Notes under the pieces: model-generated
Database searches by the model: none
What the model saw: only the letters and a program-made list of their open reading frames with translations
What the model was told of the DNA's origin: nothing
Origin: Phragmites australis
Lineage: Eukaryota > Streptophyta > Magnoliopsida > Poales > Poaceae
Direction of reading: 5' to 3'
DNA: 64,000 nt
NCBI RefSeq assembly: GCF_958298935.1
Contig: NC_084938.1
Location: forward strand, 7,695,501 to 7,759,500
Translations under genes and position numbers: made by a program
In this document: piece after piece, positions 37,780 to 48,824 of the stretch
How the letters are laid out: each line of letters begins with the position of its first letter
How positions within the stretch are numbered: position 1 is the stretch's first letter

Positions 37780-39300
37780 CGGTTTGCAAGGCTGTCTTGG
37801 AGGCAACAGGTTGTTTCCTTGACTATCTTTGTTTTTGACTCGTCCAAGTCCACTTCATTGTTACATGCAAGTTGAGTATGCTTCTAATGCAAGTGTGTAC
37901 TTACTATGTATATACTTCATTTTTTTGGGGACTCGACCAAGCTTTTTTCCTTAATTAAGGCTCTCCTTGGACGTTAGACCGATCTACTAGTTTATAGGAG
38001 GTGTAATTTGCAGGTTGCAGCTACCTACTCAATTAAGAACCTCGTTAATTTTATTATTGACTCTCATTGTACATGGGACTCATCGACTAAGTCCCCATGA
38101 AAGCATAAGAGAATCGCCTTGGTCCTGCTCGACCGGGGAGATGAAAATGACAGAGGTTGTCCGCCGCGTAGGAGGCTCGGTACTTGATAGCTCCATGACC
38201 AACCGGCGAAAACAGAGCATGGGAATCCGCCAGTACTACAGACGAAACGGATTGCATTATCAACCTCATGAATATACATGCGCGTACCCTGATACAAGTC
38301 CAACACGTCGATCTCATTTCCCAAGGATTCCCATCGTTGCTCCTCACTTCCACATCGTTGGTTCGTGCTCGGCAAGGCCAACGACTGGAACGCAGCAGTG
38401 CAAGCCATAAGCTCAGCCCATTCAGGCCATCATAACAATGGATCAGCTTTGCTAAGTTGTACCCAACTGCGTCATTTTTGGTAAGGAATTGAAGTTAGCT
38501 CAAATTTTCTCAAAGTTGACTCTACTGCCATAGCAAACAAGCATATGCAGACGCAGGTATAGAGACAGACCCACAAACGTTCTCAATAGCAAATTCACTT
38601 TTCTACATTCACACTTTGTGGAGAAAATCAACCAAGTCAGTAAGAAACAATCAACTGATACAGTGGAACTCCTGAGTTGAGTAAAGCTGCTGCAGTATCA
38701 CTCATAGCATGGTTATGCCAAACTTGAAAACATCTCCGTAGAACCTCCATGCGCTCACTTACCTCTCGTCAGCATCATTGAGGTTGCCTTACCTGAACTG
38801 CTGCCACACCTAGGTGTTTCACCATCTGCTGCAGAAAAAGGGAAAAAAGGCTTGCAGCAATTTTCAATTTTGTGGTCACTGTTAGCCTCTCAGCCTGGAG
38901 GGAAAAACAATACTAAGCAAATTAACTAGTTAATCAGGAATGGATGATTGCATGCTTCCTGGGGTAAGGCAATGCTCCAGAATTCATTGAATGAGTATGC
39001 CATGCCATGTCTATCAACTGTCCTTCCCTCATGAACATGCCATGACATGATGGTATGATTCATCCCAGCTTCCCGAATTGTTAGTAAGCCAGAAAAGTCA
39101 CTTTAGCTATTACAAACATGTCCAGATTGCAAAGTGACAATGACATGAACACATGAAGTATTGCAACTGCATACAGGGAACTACATAATACTACAATTAT
39201 CCACGACAAATGCCAAATGCACACCTAGGAGACATTCCGGATGGCCTTCGCGAACTACAAATATAAAGAAGTCAAACAGCAGCAACGATGGTATTGGTGA
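37780..39300. other. Unassigned intergenic DNA with overlapping ORFs of unknown value
   Basis: No family is recognised. A 114-codon frame on the minus strand (38064-38408, beginning MACTAAFQSLALPST) and a 131-codon frame on the plus strand (38015-38410) overlap. The minus-strand start resembles a chloroplast transit peptide, but no conserved domain follows and no splice continuation was found. I would not annotate either as a gene without transcript data. Confidence 0.35.
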
Positions 39301-39317
39301 CAATGCAATGTCTACCA

Positions 39318-39430
39318 GATGATGATCATGTTCCAGAAACACCACCTAATGAGGATGATGATCATGTTCCAGAAACACCACCTAATGAGGATGATGATCA
39401 TGTCCCAGAAACTCCACCATATGAAGATGT
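39318..39430. repeat. 36-bp tandem repeat, three units
   Basis: Units start at 39318, 39354 and 39390 (gatgatgatcatgttccaga...). The third is slightly diverged. The length is a multiple of three. On the plus strand each unit reads DDDHVPETPPNE inside an open frame from ATG 39303 to TAG 39461. It lies about 115-230 bp beyond the stop codon of the minus-strand RNA-binding protein gene, so it may be part of that gene's 3' UTR. Confidence 0.9.
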
Positions 39431-39545
39431 TAATGTCACACATGAGAAACAGGGCATTTAGCAGAAGAATGCAGATAATAAATAGGATGTAGTATGAAAT
39501 CCATGATGCCATGATAAAGTTCAAGATACATCCCCTCAGGCAGGA

Positions 39546-42500
39546 TCAATTTGCAGGAGCTCCATTCAGAATTCCCACAAAGCCACCAGCTGAATCCTTC
39601 CTTCGCCCAAAGGGATTCTTCGAAAACGTTCAAGATGTTAAGGAGTGCCAAAAGGTCGATATAAACTACACATCTACACTAGAGTCAAGTAACTGGAAAG
39701 TACACATCTAAGAAATCTAAGAAATAACTAAGCATAAGTATAAACATAACTGTGGACTGTTAATATGAAGAGATTATCAAACTGAAGATTTAAGAAACAA
39801 AACAGTCTTCAACAAATAAAGGATATTGAATACGCATTCCACCGCGACCGGAACTGGGAATAACAGCACCCTGCAAAGTATGGTGTACAGCTGTAGCAGC
39901 ATTCACATCCTGGAAAAAGAGCAGGTGTTCAGACATATAAGAGTAGGAAACAAAGGTGGTGCCATGCTAACAATACAATTAAGAAGTTTTGCTACTTACC
40001 TCAAATTCAATAAAACACACAGTGTTCCTGTCTTGACGCAATAATTTCATTTGTTTGTAACCAGGTTGCCTGGAAGGATATCGAGGAAAAACAGATATGA
40101 TTTAACAACCAGAACCGAAATATGCTGCAGCTATACACCCAGTAGGCAAAAATCGTATCCAATTTTATAATGTTTCTGTTTAAGGTGTGGATTCTTACAC
40201 ACTGAAGAGACTTCGCAATTCCTCTTCGACTACAGTTTCACCGAGATTACCAATGAAAAGGGTGTTGCAGGGAGGATTATCTTTTGTGTTCTGCAAAAAG
40301 TAAATTAAAATATTTTATCAGAAATTATAGCTTAAATTGTCCATGAAGCAACAATCACTGTAGGCTGAAGATACACTCTCAACTATATTACATAAAATAC
40401 TGCAGCAAATATTTGCCCTTTATAATAGCTTTTAAAGTAACAAACCGAGATCATGAAAAGGAAAATACAATATTCAAGCAACAAAACTAATCAATCTCAT
40501 TTCATCCAAATGTGAAGATTTTGTGACAAACAAGACGTAATATGCTTACATGCTAATGTACAGAAAACTTATGAGTACGAGGGAGTAGTCAATAGAGTTT
40601 AGTTCGTTGACAGTCCATCTCATTAGTTGGAATGAATGTGCTAGACTGTAAGTGACGTGATAATAAGTAAATATTTCTTGGCATGATGGATAGGAAATCT
40701 AAAGGCTATGCTAAATTATATCATAAGTCCAACTTCATGGAATTATCCATTCGGTTCCTTGTTCTCAAGTTTTATCCAGAATCCCAACCAATGTCAGCGA
40801 TCAGTATGAGTGAAGGTAGTTGAGTACCAGAGTGCAGAGCTTTCGGAAAAGTAAAACTATAATGACTTGCATTAAAAGTTTACAGAACTAAATATAACCA
40901 AATGGAGATGGCAAGAGTATTGGGACCGCAGCTGAATATTGTATGGTGGTGTAGGTACACGATCCCTATCTCCTAGGAAAAGCAAGTTGTCATTCAGAGA
41001 GGAACTGGGCTTTTTTAAGACTAGGTTCAAAACAAAGTCATGACCCATGATAAACTAAATAGCCCAACCTTTCATTTTAAATTGAGACAACATGACCCCC
41101 AAATTACCTGCACAGGAGCATAGGCAGTTGGACCTGGTACAGGAGAAGGTGAAGTCATGGCTACCGGGGGCACTGGATAGGCAGCATAGGGGTTGTAGGG
41201 AGGCGGAGCTGTGATATAACTGAATAATACCCAAGAAGAATGGTAAGTCCTTTGATGCATGATTGAGTGCAGGAGCAAAATGAATAAACAATTTACCCTG
41301 CAGTTCCCCACATGGAAACAGCTGATGGGGGTGGATGAAACGGAGGAGGAGCATAAGGAGAATGAGTATAGTCTCCACCAGTTCGCAAGCGTTTACTTTG
41401 GTCCACAGCATTTGCATCAGCTCCCACACCTAAAATAGGTTCAATCTTTCAACACATAATAAACATGCGAGCAATGTAGTAACCAAAGTATCAAACTATT
41501 CATTAGGTTATAAATAAGAATGGAAGGAATAAACTAAGATCAAACCAGAGTGTTTTGCACCCAGCACAAATTTCTGGCAACACGAATCTCATACTAGACA
41601 TTGTTTTATGTTGCATATACTTATATCACAACATATAACTGACGGCTGGAACAATTTCCAATGAAATTAAAAAGTGCACTGCAAAGCTTGTCGAGGATTG
41701 GTAGAATTTCTCTATCTACTTAGGTTTATCAAGATATCAAAATGAGCATGGAAACCCAACAAAAAATGTCACCTTTCCCACGTTGATTGTTATTAGAAAG
41801 GTTTATCTATCTATGAAGGAAAGCAAACATATCATGGGCCAAAGTTTTCTGGTTACAGTTCACATTTTCTCCCCCACCTCAACGTACCCAACATCACAAG
41901 TTGCTCCCATCAAATTTCGAACCAACCAAAAGCTCAACACCACAGCAACGGGAAGCCACCCTCACCAATCAAGACATGTTTTTGGTGCTCCCTCTACCCC
42001 CACAACAACAATGTAATGCTATGACAAATTAGCACTCTCTATCAGGTCCAAATTTCCCTTAGATGATGTATACTACTTGCGCTGCGGCAGCAAGGAGAAC
42101 ATGCGCACGATGAGTAGGCAGAGTCGCACCTCTCTTGACGAAGAGGTTCTTCTTGGCCATCTCGGTGTGCAGAGCTGCCTTGCTCTCCGCATCGAACACC
42201 AGATCCTGCAGATGACGAACGCCTCGTGTCACATCACATCCATCCAATCCCTACCTCGCCACCGAGATAATACAATAAACCCGAAGCGAACCGAGCCGAG
42301 CCGAGCCAAACCTGGAGCGCGGCCTTGGCGGCGACGGCGTGGTGCGCGGAAGAGAAGAGCGCGAATCCCATGGGCTGGTCGCCCTTGAAGTTGATCTGGG
42401 AGGCCTCGAAGCCCGGGAGCCAGCGCAGCAGGTTGTGGAGCTCCCGCTCCTTGACGTCGACGGGGAGCCCCGTGATGAAGATGGTGCGGACCTCGTCGGC

Positions 42501-42626
42501 TGCGGCAGCGCCGGGCACGGGGGGAGGCGGCGGGACAGCGGTGGCCGCCGGGGCCCCGGGCGGGGGCGGCGCGCCCGCCGCGGGAGGCCACTGCTGGTGA
42601 TACGGGTGGATGCCGGCGCCCGCCAT
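39546..42626 (-). CDS. Two-RRM RNA-binding protein, plant RBPMS-like family
   Basis: Eight coding exons on the minus strand join into 963 bp (320 aa plus stop): 42626-42312, 42205-42130, 41429-41297, 41219-41108, 40290-40199, 40069-40000, 39909-39827 and 39627-39546. Phases agree throughout. The N-terminus is Pro/Ala-rich (residues 1-43). RRM1 spans about 45-130, with RNP2 TIFITGL and RNP1 QPMGFALF. A Pro/Tyr-rich linker follows. RRM2 spans about 219-295, with NTLFIGNL and NTVCFIEF. The tail contains MRIQFSKNPFGRRKD. This is the layout of the plant RBPMS-like family, nuclear or cytoplasmic RNA-binding proteins whose targets are unknown to me. All introns are GT-AG except the last, which is AT-AC. 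The start is set by the gene's first ATG upstream of the GC-rich exon. The promoter region is displaced by a foldback element. The ORF is intact. Confidence 0.93.
39628..39826 (-). other. U12-type AT-AC intron
   Basis: On the minus strand the intron begins ATATCCTTT directly after CGTATTCA. It ends TCCTTAACATCTTGAAC before GTTTTCGAAG. ATATCCTTT is the exact U12 5' splice-site consensus. TCCTTAAC matches the U12 branch-site consensus, and its branch adenosine lies 10 nt from the terminal AC. Splicing here restores the family-conserved C-terminus (RIQFSKNPFG). Reading through instead gives an unrelated 11-residue tail and a stop at 39790. No GT-AG alternative gives the conserved end. Confidence 0.9.
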
Positions 42627-42736
42627 GGAACCCTAGCTCTAGAGTGAGGAGAGAGAGATTGTGGTTTCGGGGTTCCGGAGAGAGAGAGAGAAATGGATGG
42701 GGAATTGGGGATTTAGAGGTGTAGAGGGATCTGGAT

Positions 42737-44009
42737 GGAAAAAATATAAAAATAGATAATATTTGTCGACGTATTTGTGAAAATAGATAATATATTGACG
42801 TATTTGTAAATCTAGCATCTGTATTCGACACCTTAAAATCCGAAAACTCAATTTTGGTACTCAAACTCCGAAAATGCGTCGGGCCCAATGATTTCGGCAC
42901 TGAAGTGCCGAATATGATACTGTTCACCGTATTCGACACCTCAAATACCAAAAACGCTATGTATTTGGTAAGTGAGATGCCGAAAGCTGTATTCGGCACC
43001 TCACCTGCCGAATACGAAGAAAGTAGTTAAAAATTCATGTTTTTTATTTAACTCACGATTTTATTTGGGAGTATAAAAATAGTCTAAAAATTCTAAACGT
43101 TTTCATGAGTAAAATAGAGGTCACTAGCAATCCGTTTTAACTGGTTTGATAAAAAAGCATGAGCCAATATTTAATTAAAATTCTCTAAATAAGCTAACTT
43201 TTATAAATTCTAGCAATTATTAATGTCTCAAATAAATTCTCAAAAATCTAGAAAAAATCACTAATATTCTTCTAATGTGATGTACTAATTTATAAAAATA
43301 TTTTCAACCCTATGTTATTTGATGTACTAATATCAACTTCACATTGAATTAAAAAGAGAATATCATATGAAATGATAAGAATGCATATAAATGGATCATT
43401 ATAAAGGAGTCACCAAATAACATAGGGTTGGAGACATTTTTATAAATTATTACATCACATTATAATAATATTAGTGATTTTTTCTAGATTTTTAAGAATT
43501 TATTTGAGCATTAAAAATTAATAGAATTTATAAAAGTTAGTTTATTTAGAGAATTTTAATTAAATATTGGCTCATGCTTTTTGGATCAAACCAATTAAAA
43601 TGGATTGCTAGTGACCTCTATTTTGCTCATGAAAATGTTTAGAATTTTTAGACTATTTTTATACTCTAAATAAAATCGTGAGTTAAATAAAAAACATGAA
43701 TTTTTAACTACTTTCTTCCTTCTACTGTAGCTTGCTAGCTTCTCTGGAGCGCGCACTGCAGAGCCGTATTCGGTGCCGAATACATAGCGTTTTTGGTATT
43801 TGAGGTACCGAATACGGTGAACAGTGTTGTATTCGGCACTTCAGGTGTCGAAATCAGTGGGCCCGGCGTATTTTCGGAGTTTGAGGTACCAAAATTGAGT
43901 TTTTGGATTTTAAGGTGCCGAATACAGGTGCTAGATTTACAAATACGCCGATATGTTGTCTATTTTCGCAAATACGCTGACGTATGTTGTCTATTTTTGT
44001 ATTTTAGTC
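42737..44009. mobile_element. Mutator-like foldback element with very long inverted repeats, TSD of 10 bp
   Basis: Left arm (42737 to about 43322) and right arm (about 43413-44009) are reverse complements of roughly 590 bp each, around a loop of about 90 bp. The target duplication GGATCTGGAT is perfect (42727-42736 and 44010-44019). A duplication of 9-10 bp fits Mutator-like elements. Outer ends read GGAAAAAATATAAAAATAGA and GACTAAAATACAAAAATAGA. The arms include several ttcggcacctcaggtgccgaa-like internal palindromes. There is no transposase. It sits about 100 bp upstream of the start codon of the RNA-binding protein gene. Confidence 0.92.
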
Positions 44010-44019
44010 GGATCTGGAT

Positions 44020-44160
44020 TGGTGGTGGGCCCGGCAGGCCGCTGCTGGGTTCTCCGATTTTCCCAGAGTGTTGTGACACGAAAAGTCGCATCGGCAAGGT
44101 GAAGGCGGTTGGCATTGTAAGACTAAGGCGAATCGTTTCTTCCGTCGGAAATAGACTTCT
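44020..44160 (-). promoter_or_regulatory. Probable displaced 5' UTR/promoter-proximal DNA of the RNA-binding protein gene
   Basis: Sequence right of the foldback element continues the GC-rich 5' flank that is split at the GGATCTGGAT duplication. It is the natural upstream DNA of the minus-strand gene. No TATA box is obvious. The promoter assignment is positional only. Confidence 0.4.
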
Positions 44161-44667
44161 TTCAGTGTTTTAAGGATTTTTCTTTACGGTTTTTATCACG
44201 AAAGAATTTTTAAAGCTATTTTTTTTAGGATGGAATTTTTTCTTATTTCCCTTCACGATTCCTATCGAAGGAAAGCTGTTGGAGTTGAGAGAAAATAAAG
44301 AAATTAGGAATGGAGAAGAGAATCAGAAAGGGAATGAAGATCATCTCCAGTAGATACTCTAAAGATTCATCCCCTATATCACTATTATAGTATTCCTTAT
44401 TTTTTTTATTTCCAACAGCTACCTTATTTCCTCCCTTTTATTACTCTCCTACTCCCCTCAGACCCACGTGCATACGCTATGCACAGTATTGCAGATCGCT
44501 ACATTAGTTAGTAAATTTATTTCTCCCATTTATCTCTTCGCAACACTTTTGATCCTGATACCGAAGCCGCTAGAAAAAGATACCGCTGCTCGGTTCAGTA
44601 AAAATGATGAAAAACAGTCAGTACAGTGTTTTAAAGTCAAGATACAGTTACTCCTGAGATGGCCTAA
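44160..44667. mobile_element. MITE-like copies with GATCATCTCC/GGCCATCTC ends
   Basis: The segment 44339-44664 starts gatcatctccagtag and ends ctcctgagatggcc, an inverted pair. It resembles the reverse complement of 58938-59296. The preceding segment, 44160-44335 ('cccttcacgattcctatcg...gagagaaaataaa'), resembles 56760-56975. Two adjacent short DNA elements are the simplest reading. Confidence 0.5.
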
Positions 44668-45782
44668 GAGCATCTCCGGTGGCCATCCAACTCTCAATCT
44701 AAAAAGTAAGATATAATATTCTAAATTATACTAATCATATATAAATATATTATATGTACGTTTTTCTTTATCAATCCTATATTACTCTCTTTTTACTGAG
44801 AAACGTGAAATAAAAAAGTCAAGTGAGGTACACATAGATATTTGATCTTGCCTTCTCTTCCCCTTGTTTCAGGAAAAAGATTGATGAAAAAAAGATCGAT
44901 GAATTTATCCATTTATTAAACTCTAGTTTGGAACTGACGGAGCTTGAACTCGTAGCTTCCGCCTTGACAGAGAGGTGATATGATCAATTGAACTACAATC
45001 ACTACGAGGTATATGGTATACCCTTTTTTAAATAGAGTTATAAGAAGATTATATGACCATCTCCTGTAAAAAAAAACAGCTCTAGCAGAGTAGCCAATGG
45101 ACTGGCCATGATTGTAGACTGGCATCTAGCGGGAGACGGTCGCCAAATTTGTTTGGCATGTGCGGCTCGCCATCTCTGCCTGCCTCCATGCCCACACTGT
45201 TCCTAGTTCCTGGCATGTCCGCCCATAGCAAGTTAGCCAAATACTTCAAAATTTCACTCCTTCTCCCTTTTTTTATAAATTCAAAATGTGAACTTCTAGA
45301 ACTTCTAAAATCACACCGATTTTTGTACTCATAAAATAAATAACACAGAACCCACTTTAACTAGTTCCAACTAAAAATCTCTTACATATTTTAAATGAGA
45401 ATTTTCCAAATTTGACTATTTTTGTACTTCGCTTGAATTTTTAGGGCATAACTTTAATTCCCAATATCATGGAAAATTCATGAATATTCATATAAACTAA
45501 TTTACTAATTTCTAAAATTATTGAAAATCCTAAGTTACATGAGAAATTTTAGTGTTTTGTGTGCGCTACGCATATATAGAGGAGAAATATAGCCGTTGCA
45601 AAAAAAAAACTAGCCTTTGAAAAAACTAGCTGTTACGAATAAAATATAAGTAAATGGGATATGGAGCGTGAGATTTGGCTAGTTTTCTAGAGTGTGTAGA
45701 AATATAGAGAGAGAATCTTTTGAAGTGGATAGCTAAATAGAAATATAAAGGGTGAAATTTAGCTAGTCTGCTAGAGATGGTC
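44668..45782. mobile_element. Candidate MITE with TAA target duplication
   Basis: It starts GAGCATCTCC and ends GAGATGGTC (reverse complement GACCATCTC), flanked by TAA at 44665-44667 and 45783-45785. A 3-bp TAA duplication and such ends fit PIF/Harbinger-type MITEs. At 1.1 kb it is long for a MITE and may be a composite: a second 'gaccatctcctg' occurs at 45056. Confidence 0.5.
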
Positions 45783-45785
45783 TAA

Positions 45786-46321
45786 GACATGAAGTTGAGC
45801 AAGCACCACCAATGGTGGAGGTGTGATGCTACCTTGCTCACAAGGCGGAGTATGTCTCGGCATCGCGAAGTAGACAAGTGCTCAACGGTGGGCGGTGGCA
45901 CGTCCAACAACTATGGCTCGACTCATGCCAGGTGACATGATTCTTTTATATTTGTAGCATAGCACAAGCATTCAGCTCAGTTTGTATGATAGTAAAAGTC
46001 GGTATAATTTAACAAGGATTTGGAAATGGCACTGGCAGCATCTCAGAGACTCTTTTTGCTTTGTGAGGAGCATCTCAAAATCTTTAGCTCCCTGTGTTAC
46101 CTCGAGAGATCGAAGTCATCGCGCTGTTCGGCCCATCCAACCCATGGGCCAAAACAACAGAGTTCATTTTTCGATCGCATTTGGGGGCCCAAAAGAACGA
46201 GCTCAGTATAACAGATAAGGGGTTTCTCAAACCACAATACTGAAGTACTAGATGGGAACTAGCTCACTCACAAAAAGTGTTTCGAATTGATTGTCCTCCT
46301 CCTAACCGCCAATAGCGATTG
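45786..46321. other. Unassigned intergenic DNA
   Basis: No gene, RNA or repeat structure recognised. Two short frames (45982-46218 and 46020-46211) overlap and look random. Confidence 0.4.
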
Positions 46322-48532
46322 TGTTGATGTTCGTTGGGGGAGAGAGTGTCTCCCTAACGGTACCTATCCATCTTGTATATAAACATGCTAAATTAATGAA
46401 ATAGATAATGAATTCTATTCTCTCTACTCGAATTCTGCTATCTCAATTACTTTCAACACGTTATCAGTACTCTTGCTCTCCATTCCAAGAAGAAGGCCAA
46501 GAACATAGAGGAAACTGATGAAGGAGAAGAACATAATAGAACAGAGGAAGGGCAAGAACTTCGAGGCGACATAGCATAAGGGATGGATCAGGGCATACCT
46601 TTAATCCCCATGTCCCTCACCATTGTTGTTCTCCTAGTGTTCCCTCTCACACGACCCCACTGGCGCCGTCATCTGCACCATCTCAATCATCAGCATGGCC
46701 CTCTGTGCCACATTCCTCACCGTCGTCATGCTCGATGCCTACATGTTCCCAAGATGACGATGATCCTCTTGGCCATGCTATGACCCCTAGCAATAGCAAA
46801 CTCGCTGCATCTGACGAGGATGCAACCACCATGGTGGCATGAGCGGCACTTGGTGCTCCCCATCACTTTGATGACATCAACCTCTGCTCTGTCCCCGCCA
46901 TCTTCCCCTTCAACACCGTTGCCCCGGACACCTCTCTACCTTCCTTCACCTTTAGCATCAGAGCTGATGTGGTCGGCATGACAAAGGTGCCTTTGGCGCG
47001 TCTCTCCCATCGCCTCACGTCCAAAGACTCCTTGGAGCCGGCATCCACCAAAGACTCTGCCCCACCAGGGCTCCCTCCCAAGGTGGTGATCCTCACCATT
47101 CTGACCTCCTCCGAGGGAATAGCACCTCTGACTTGCTAGATCAGCAACCTAGGATCCAGCGGCTCTAGGCCTCACTAGCGAGCATACCACCTATGATGGT
47201 CCATAGCTCGCGCACTAGATCCAACGAGGGAGGTGGAGGTGATGGCAGCGGCGACACCACTAGAGAGAAGGGTGCAGGGGGGAGTCCCCCCATGCCTTTT
47301 ATCCACCGCCACCGACGGCCAAATGGGGTGGACTGAATGATGAGCCGAATCGACCAATGAACCGTTTGGGCTGAATTCAACCCAGGGCCGGTATTTAAAA
47401 AACTAAGGGTTTAGTCGAATCACGTGTTTGCCTTTAATATAATATCAATTATGTTGTATTCCTTTTGTTTAACAGTTTTTAATAATGGTATGAATTTGTG
47501 TATTATTGTATTGTACTTGTATTACCTCAGTGATACGTCGTGTTATTCAATATATTGCAATTCTTTACATATTCTTATTTGTTTCATGCAATTTTTATTG
47601 CAAATTATTAGATAGAATAATATTTTTCGTATTTACTTATTTAAGCATCAACTTAAATAATTCTTAGAAAATTATTTTAAATTCTTATCAATTAGATGAC
47701 TATTTTCTATGATGCTGGCATAGGACAAGGTACTGGAGTCTATGACATTGGCTACTACTGTAGTGTCATCCATCTTAATTGACAAACTCCATGTTCGTAG
47801 CAGCAAGTTATCTGGCCCACTACTTTGAGACTTACACCATATTAGTGATTATATTCATCGTGTCTATCCAATATTTATAGTACATAGTCTATATTTTTTA
47901 CTATGACTATAGTGTCACCTATTCCATCAGGAATGGTGTCCAAAATATTAGCAGCGATTAATCGCATGTCTTATATTGAAGATCTACATCTATTGTCATT
48001 ATTGACATATTTTGACTAGCATTTTTGCTCAATTACAGCATTTACATTTAATTTATTCTCTTAATAAATTAATGCATTGCCATTTTATGTAGGACATGGG
48101 TAACATTTCCAAGAAGGAATTCATAGAACTTGCATTGGATGGCACAAATTATTTAGCCTGGGCACAAGATGTCAAAATCAATTTTATTGTCCCAAAGTAC
48201 ATTGCCACCATAAATCCACCACAAGAGAATGTCAAACCTATTCCTGAGCATTCTAAATATGCAATATTGCATTTCTTTTATGGCATAACCTTCATCTGGA
48301 TCTCAAAACTGAGTATGTCATGGAGGAAAATCCACTCGCTCTTTGGAACTCTCTCAAAGAGAGATATGATAAACAAAAAGCAATAATCATGTTTGAAACT
48401 CAATACAAATGGCCCCTACTTCATTTTTAGGAATTTAAGTCTATGATAGATTACAACTCTCAAGTTCACATGATTTTTTCAAAGTTGAGATTATGTGATC
48501 ACATAGTTTTGGATGAGGATATTGTCGGTGAC
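46322..48532 (+). mobile_element. Copia fragment A: short LTR, PBS, leader, partial gag
   Basis: The LTR 46322-46458 (TGTTGATG...TTTCAACA, 137 bp, with tgtatataaac as TATA-like at 46374) is followed by the primer-site text cgttatcagtac. A 1.6-kb leader follows, GC-rich to 47300 and AT-rich after, and then gag from ATG 48096. Gag is decayed but recognisable (ELALDGTNYLAWAQDVKI; NSLKERYDKQKAI; KLRLCDHIVLDEDI). It breaks at 48532, where a gypsy LTR begins. Pol is absent. Confidence 0.8.
48096..48532 (+). pseudogene. Partial copia gag (fragment A)
   Basis: It opens MGNISKKEFIELALDGTNYL. It is homologous to the openings at 29364 (copia 2) and, on the minus strand, at 50614 (fragment B). At least two frameshifts occur. 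It ends abruptly at the LTR junction. Confidence 0.8.
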
Positions 48533-48820
48533 ATGGGAACTAGGGGTCCCCGAATCCCGAGGCCAGGACAGCAGAATGCCACGTGGCACCTTCCCTCGGG
48601 GACTATCTCCCCGAGATCCGAGAAGACCAAGTTCCAGGAGAGGGCGGCCATGAACAGTGGTCCCCGAGTACCCGAGTTCCCCGATGACCCGAGAAGACAC
48701 AGTTTCGGGAGAGGGCGCTCAGGGCCATGAACAGTGGTCCTCGAGTACCCGAGTTCACCGAGGACCGAGAAAAGACATATCCGGGAGAGGGCGCTCGGGG
48801 AACAAGACGAGAGAGACATG
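48533..48820 (+). repeat. 5' fragment of a gypsy LTR
   Basis: It begins TGTCGGTGACATGGG and is homologous to 54098-54330 of the complete LTR downstream. It holds about two and a half copies of the 67-77-bp internal unit (gggagagggcgctcgggg cores near 48637, 48706, 48783). It stops just before the TCP pseudogene. Confidence 0.85.
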
Positions 48821-48824
48821 TGCC

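Larger units (their letters stand above)
20306..37780 (+). mobile_element. Tork-like copia retrotransposon, interrupted by a CACTA element
   Basis: The leader (20306-21110), gag-pol (21111-24930) and 3' LTR (24935-25403, continuing from 37439) are in plus orientation. The 5' LTR is missing to the left. The LTR continues across the CACTA insertion: 37439 onward carries 'tgagtgaatggttgagct' and related text typical of the same LTR type. The right border is not defined and lies near 37.7-37.8 kb. It is a broken copy with many stops. Confidence 0.75.

Noticed and set aside
38015..38410. Overlapping frames of 131 (+) and 114 (-) codons
   Set aside because: Neither shows a family motif. They are mentioned as unassigned and not called as genes.
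42229..42999. 256-codon minus-strand frame overlapping the RNA-binding protein exon 1
   Set aside because: It runs from the foldback element through the exon in the wrong frame. The conserved RRM is in the neighbouring frame starting at 42626.
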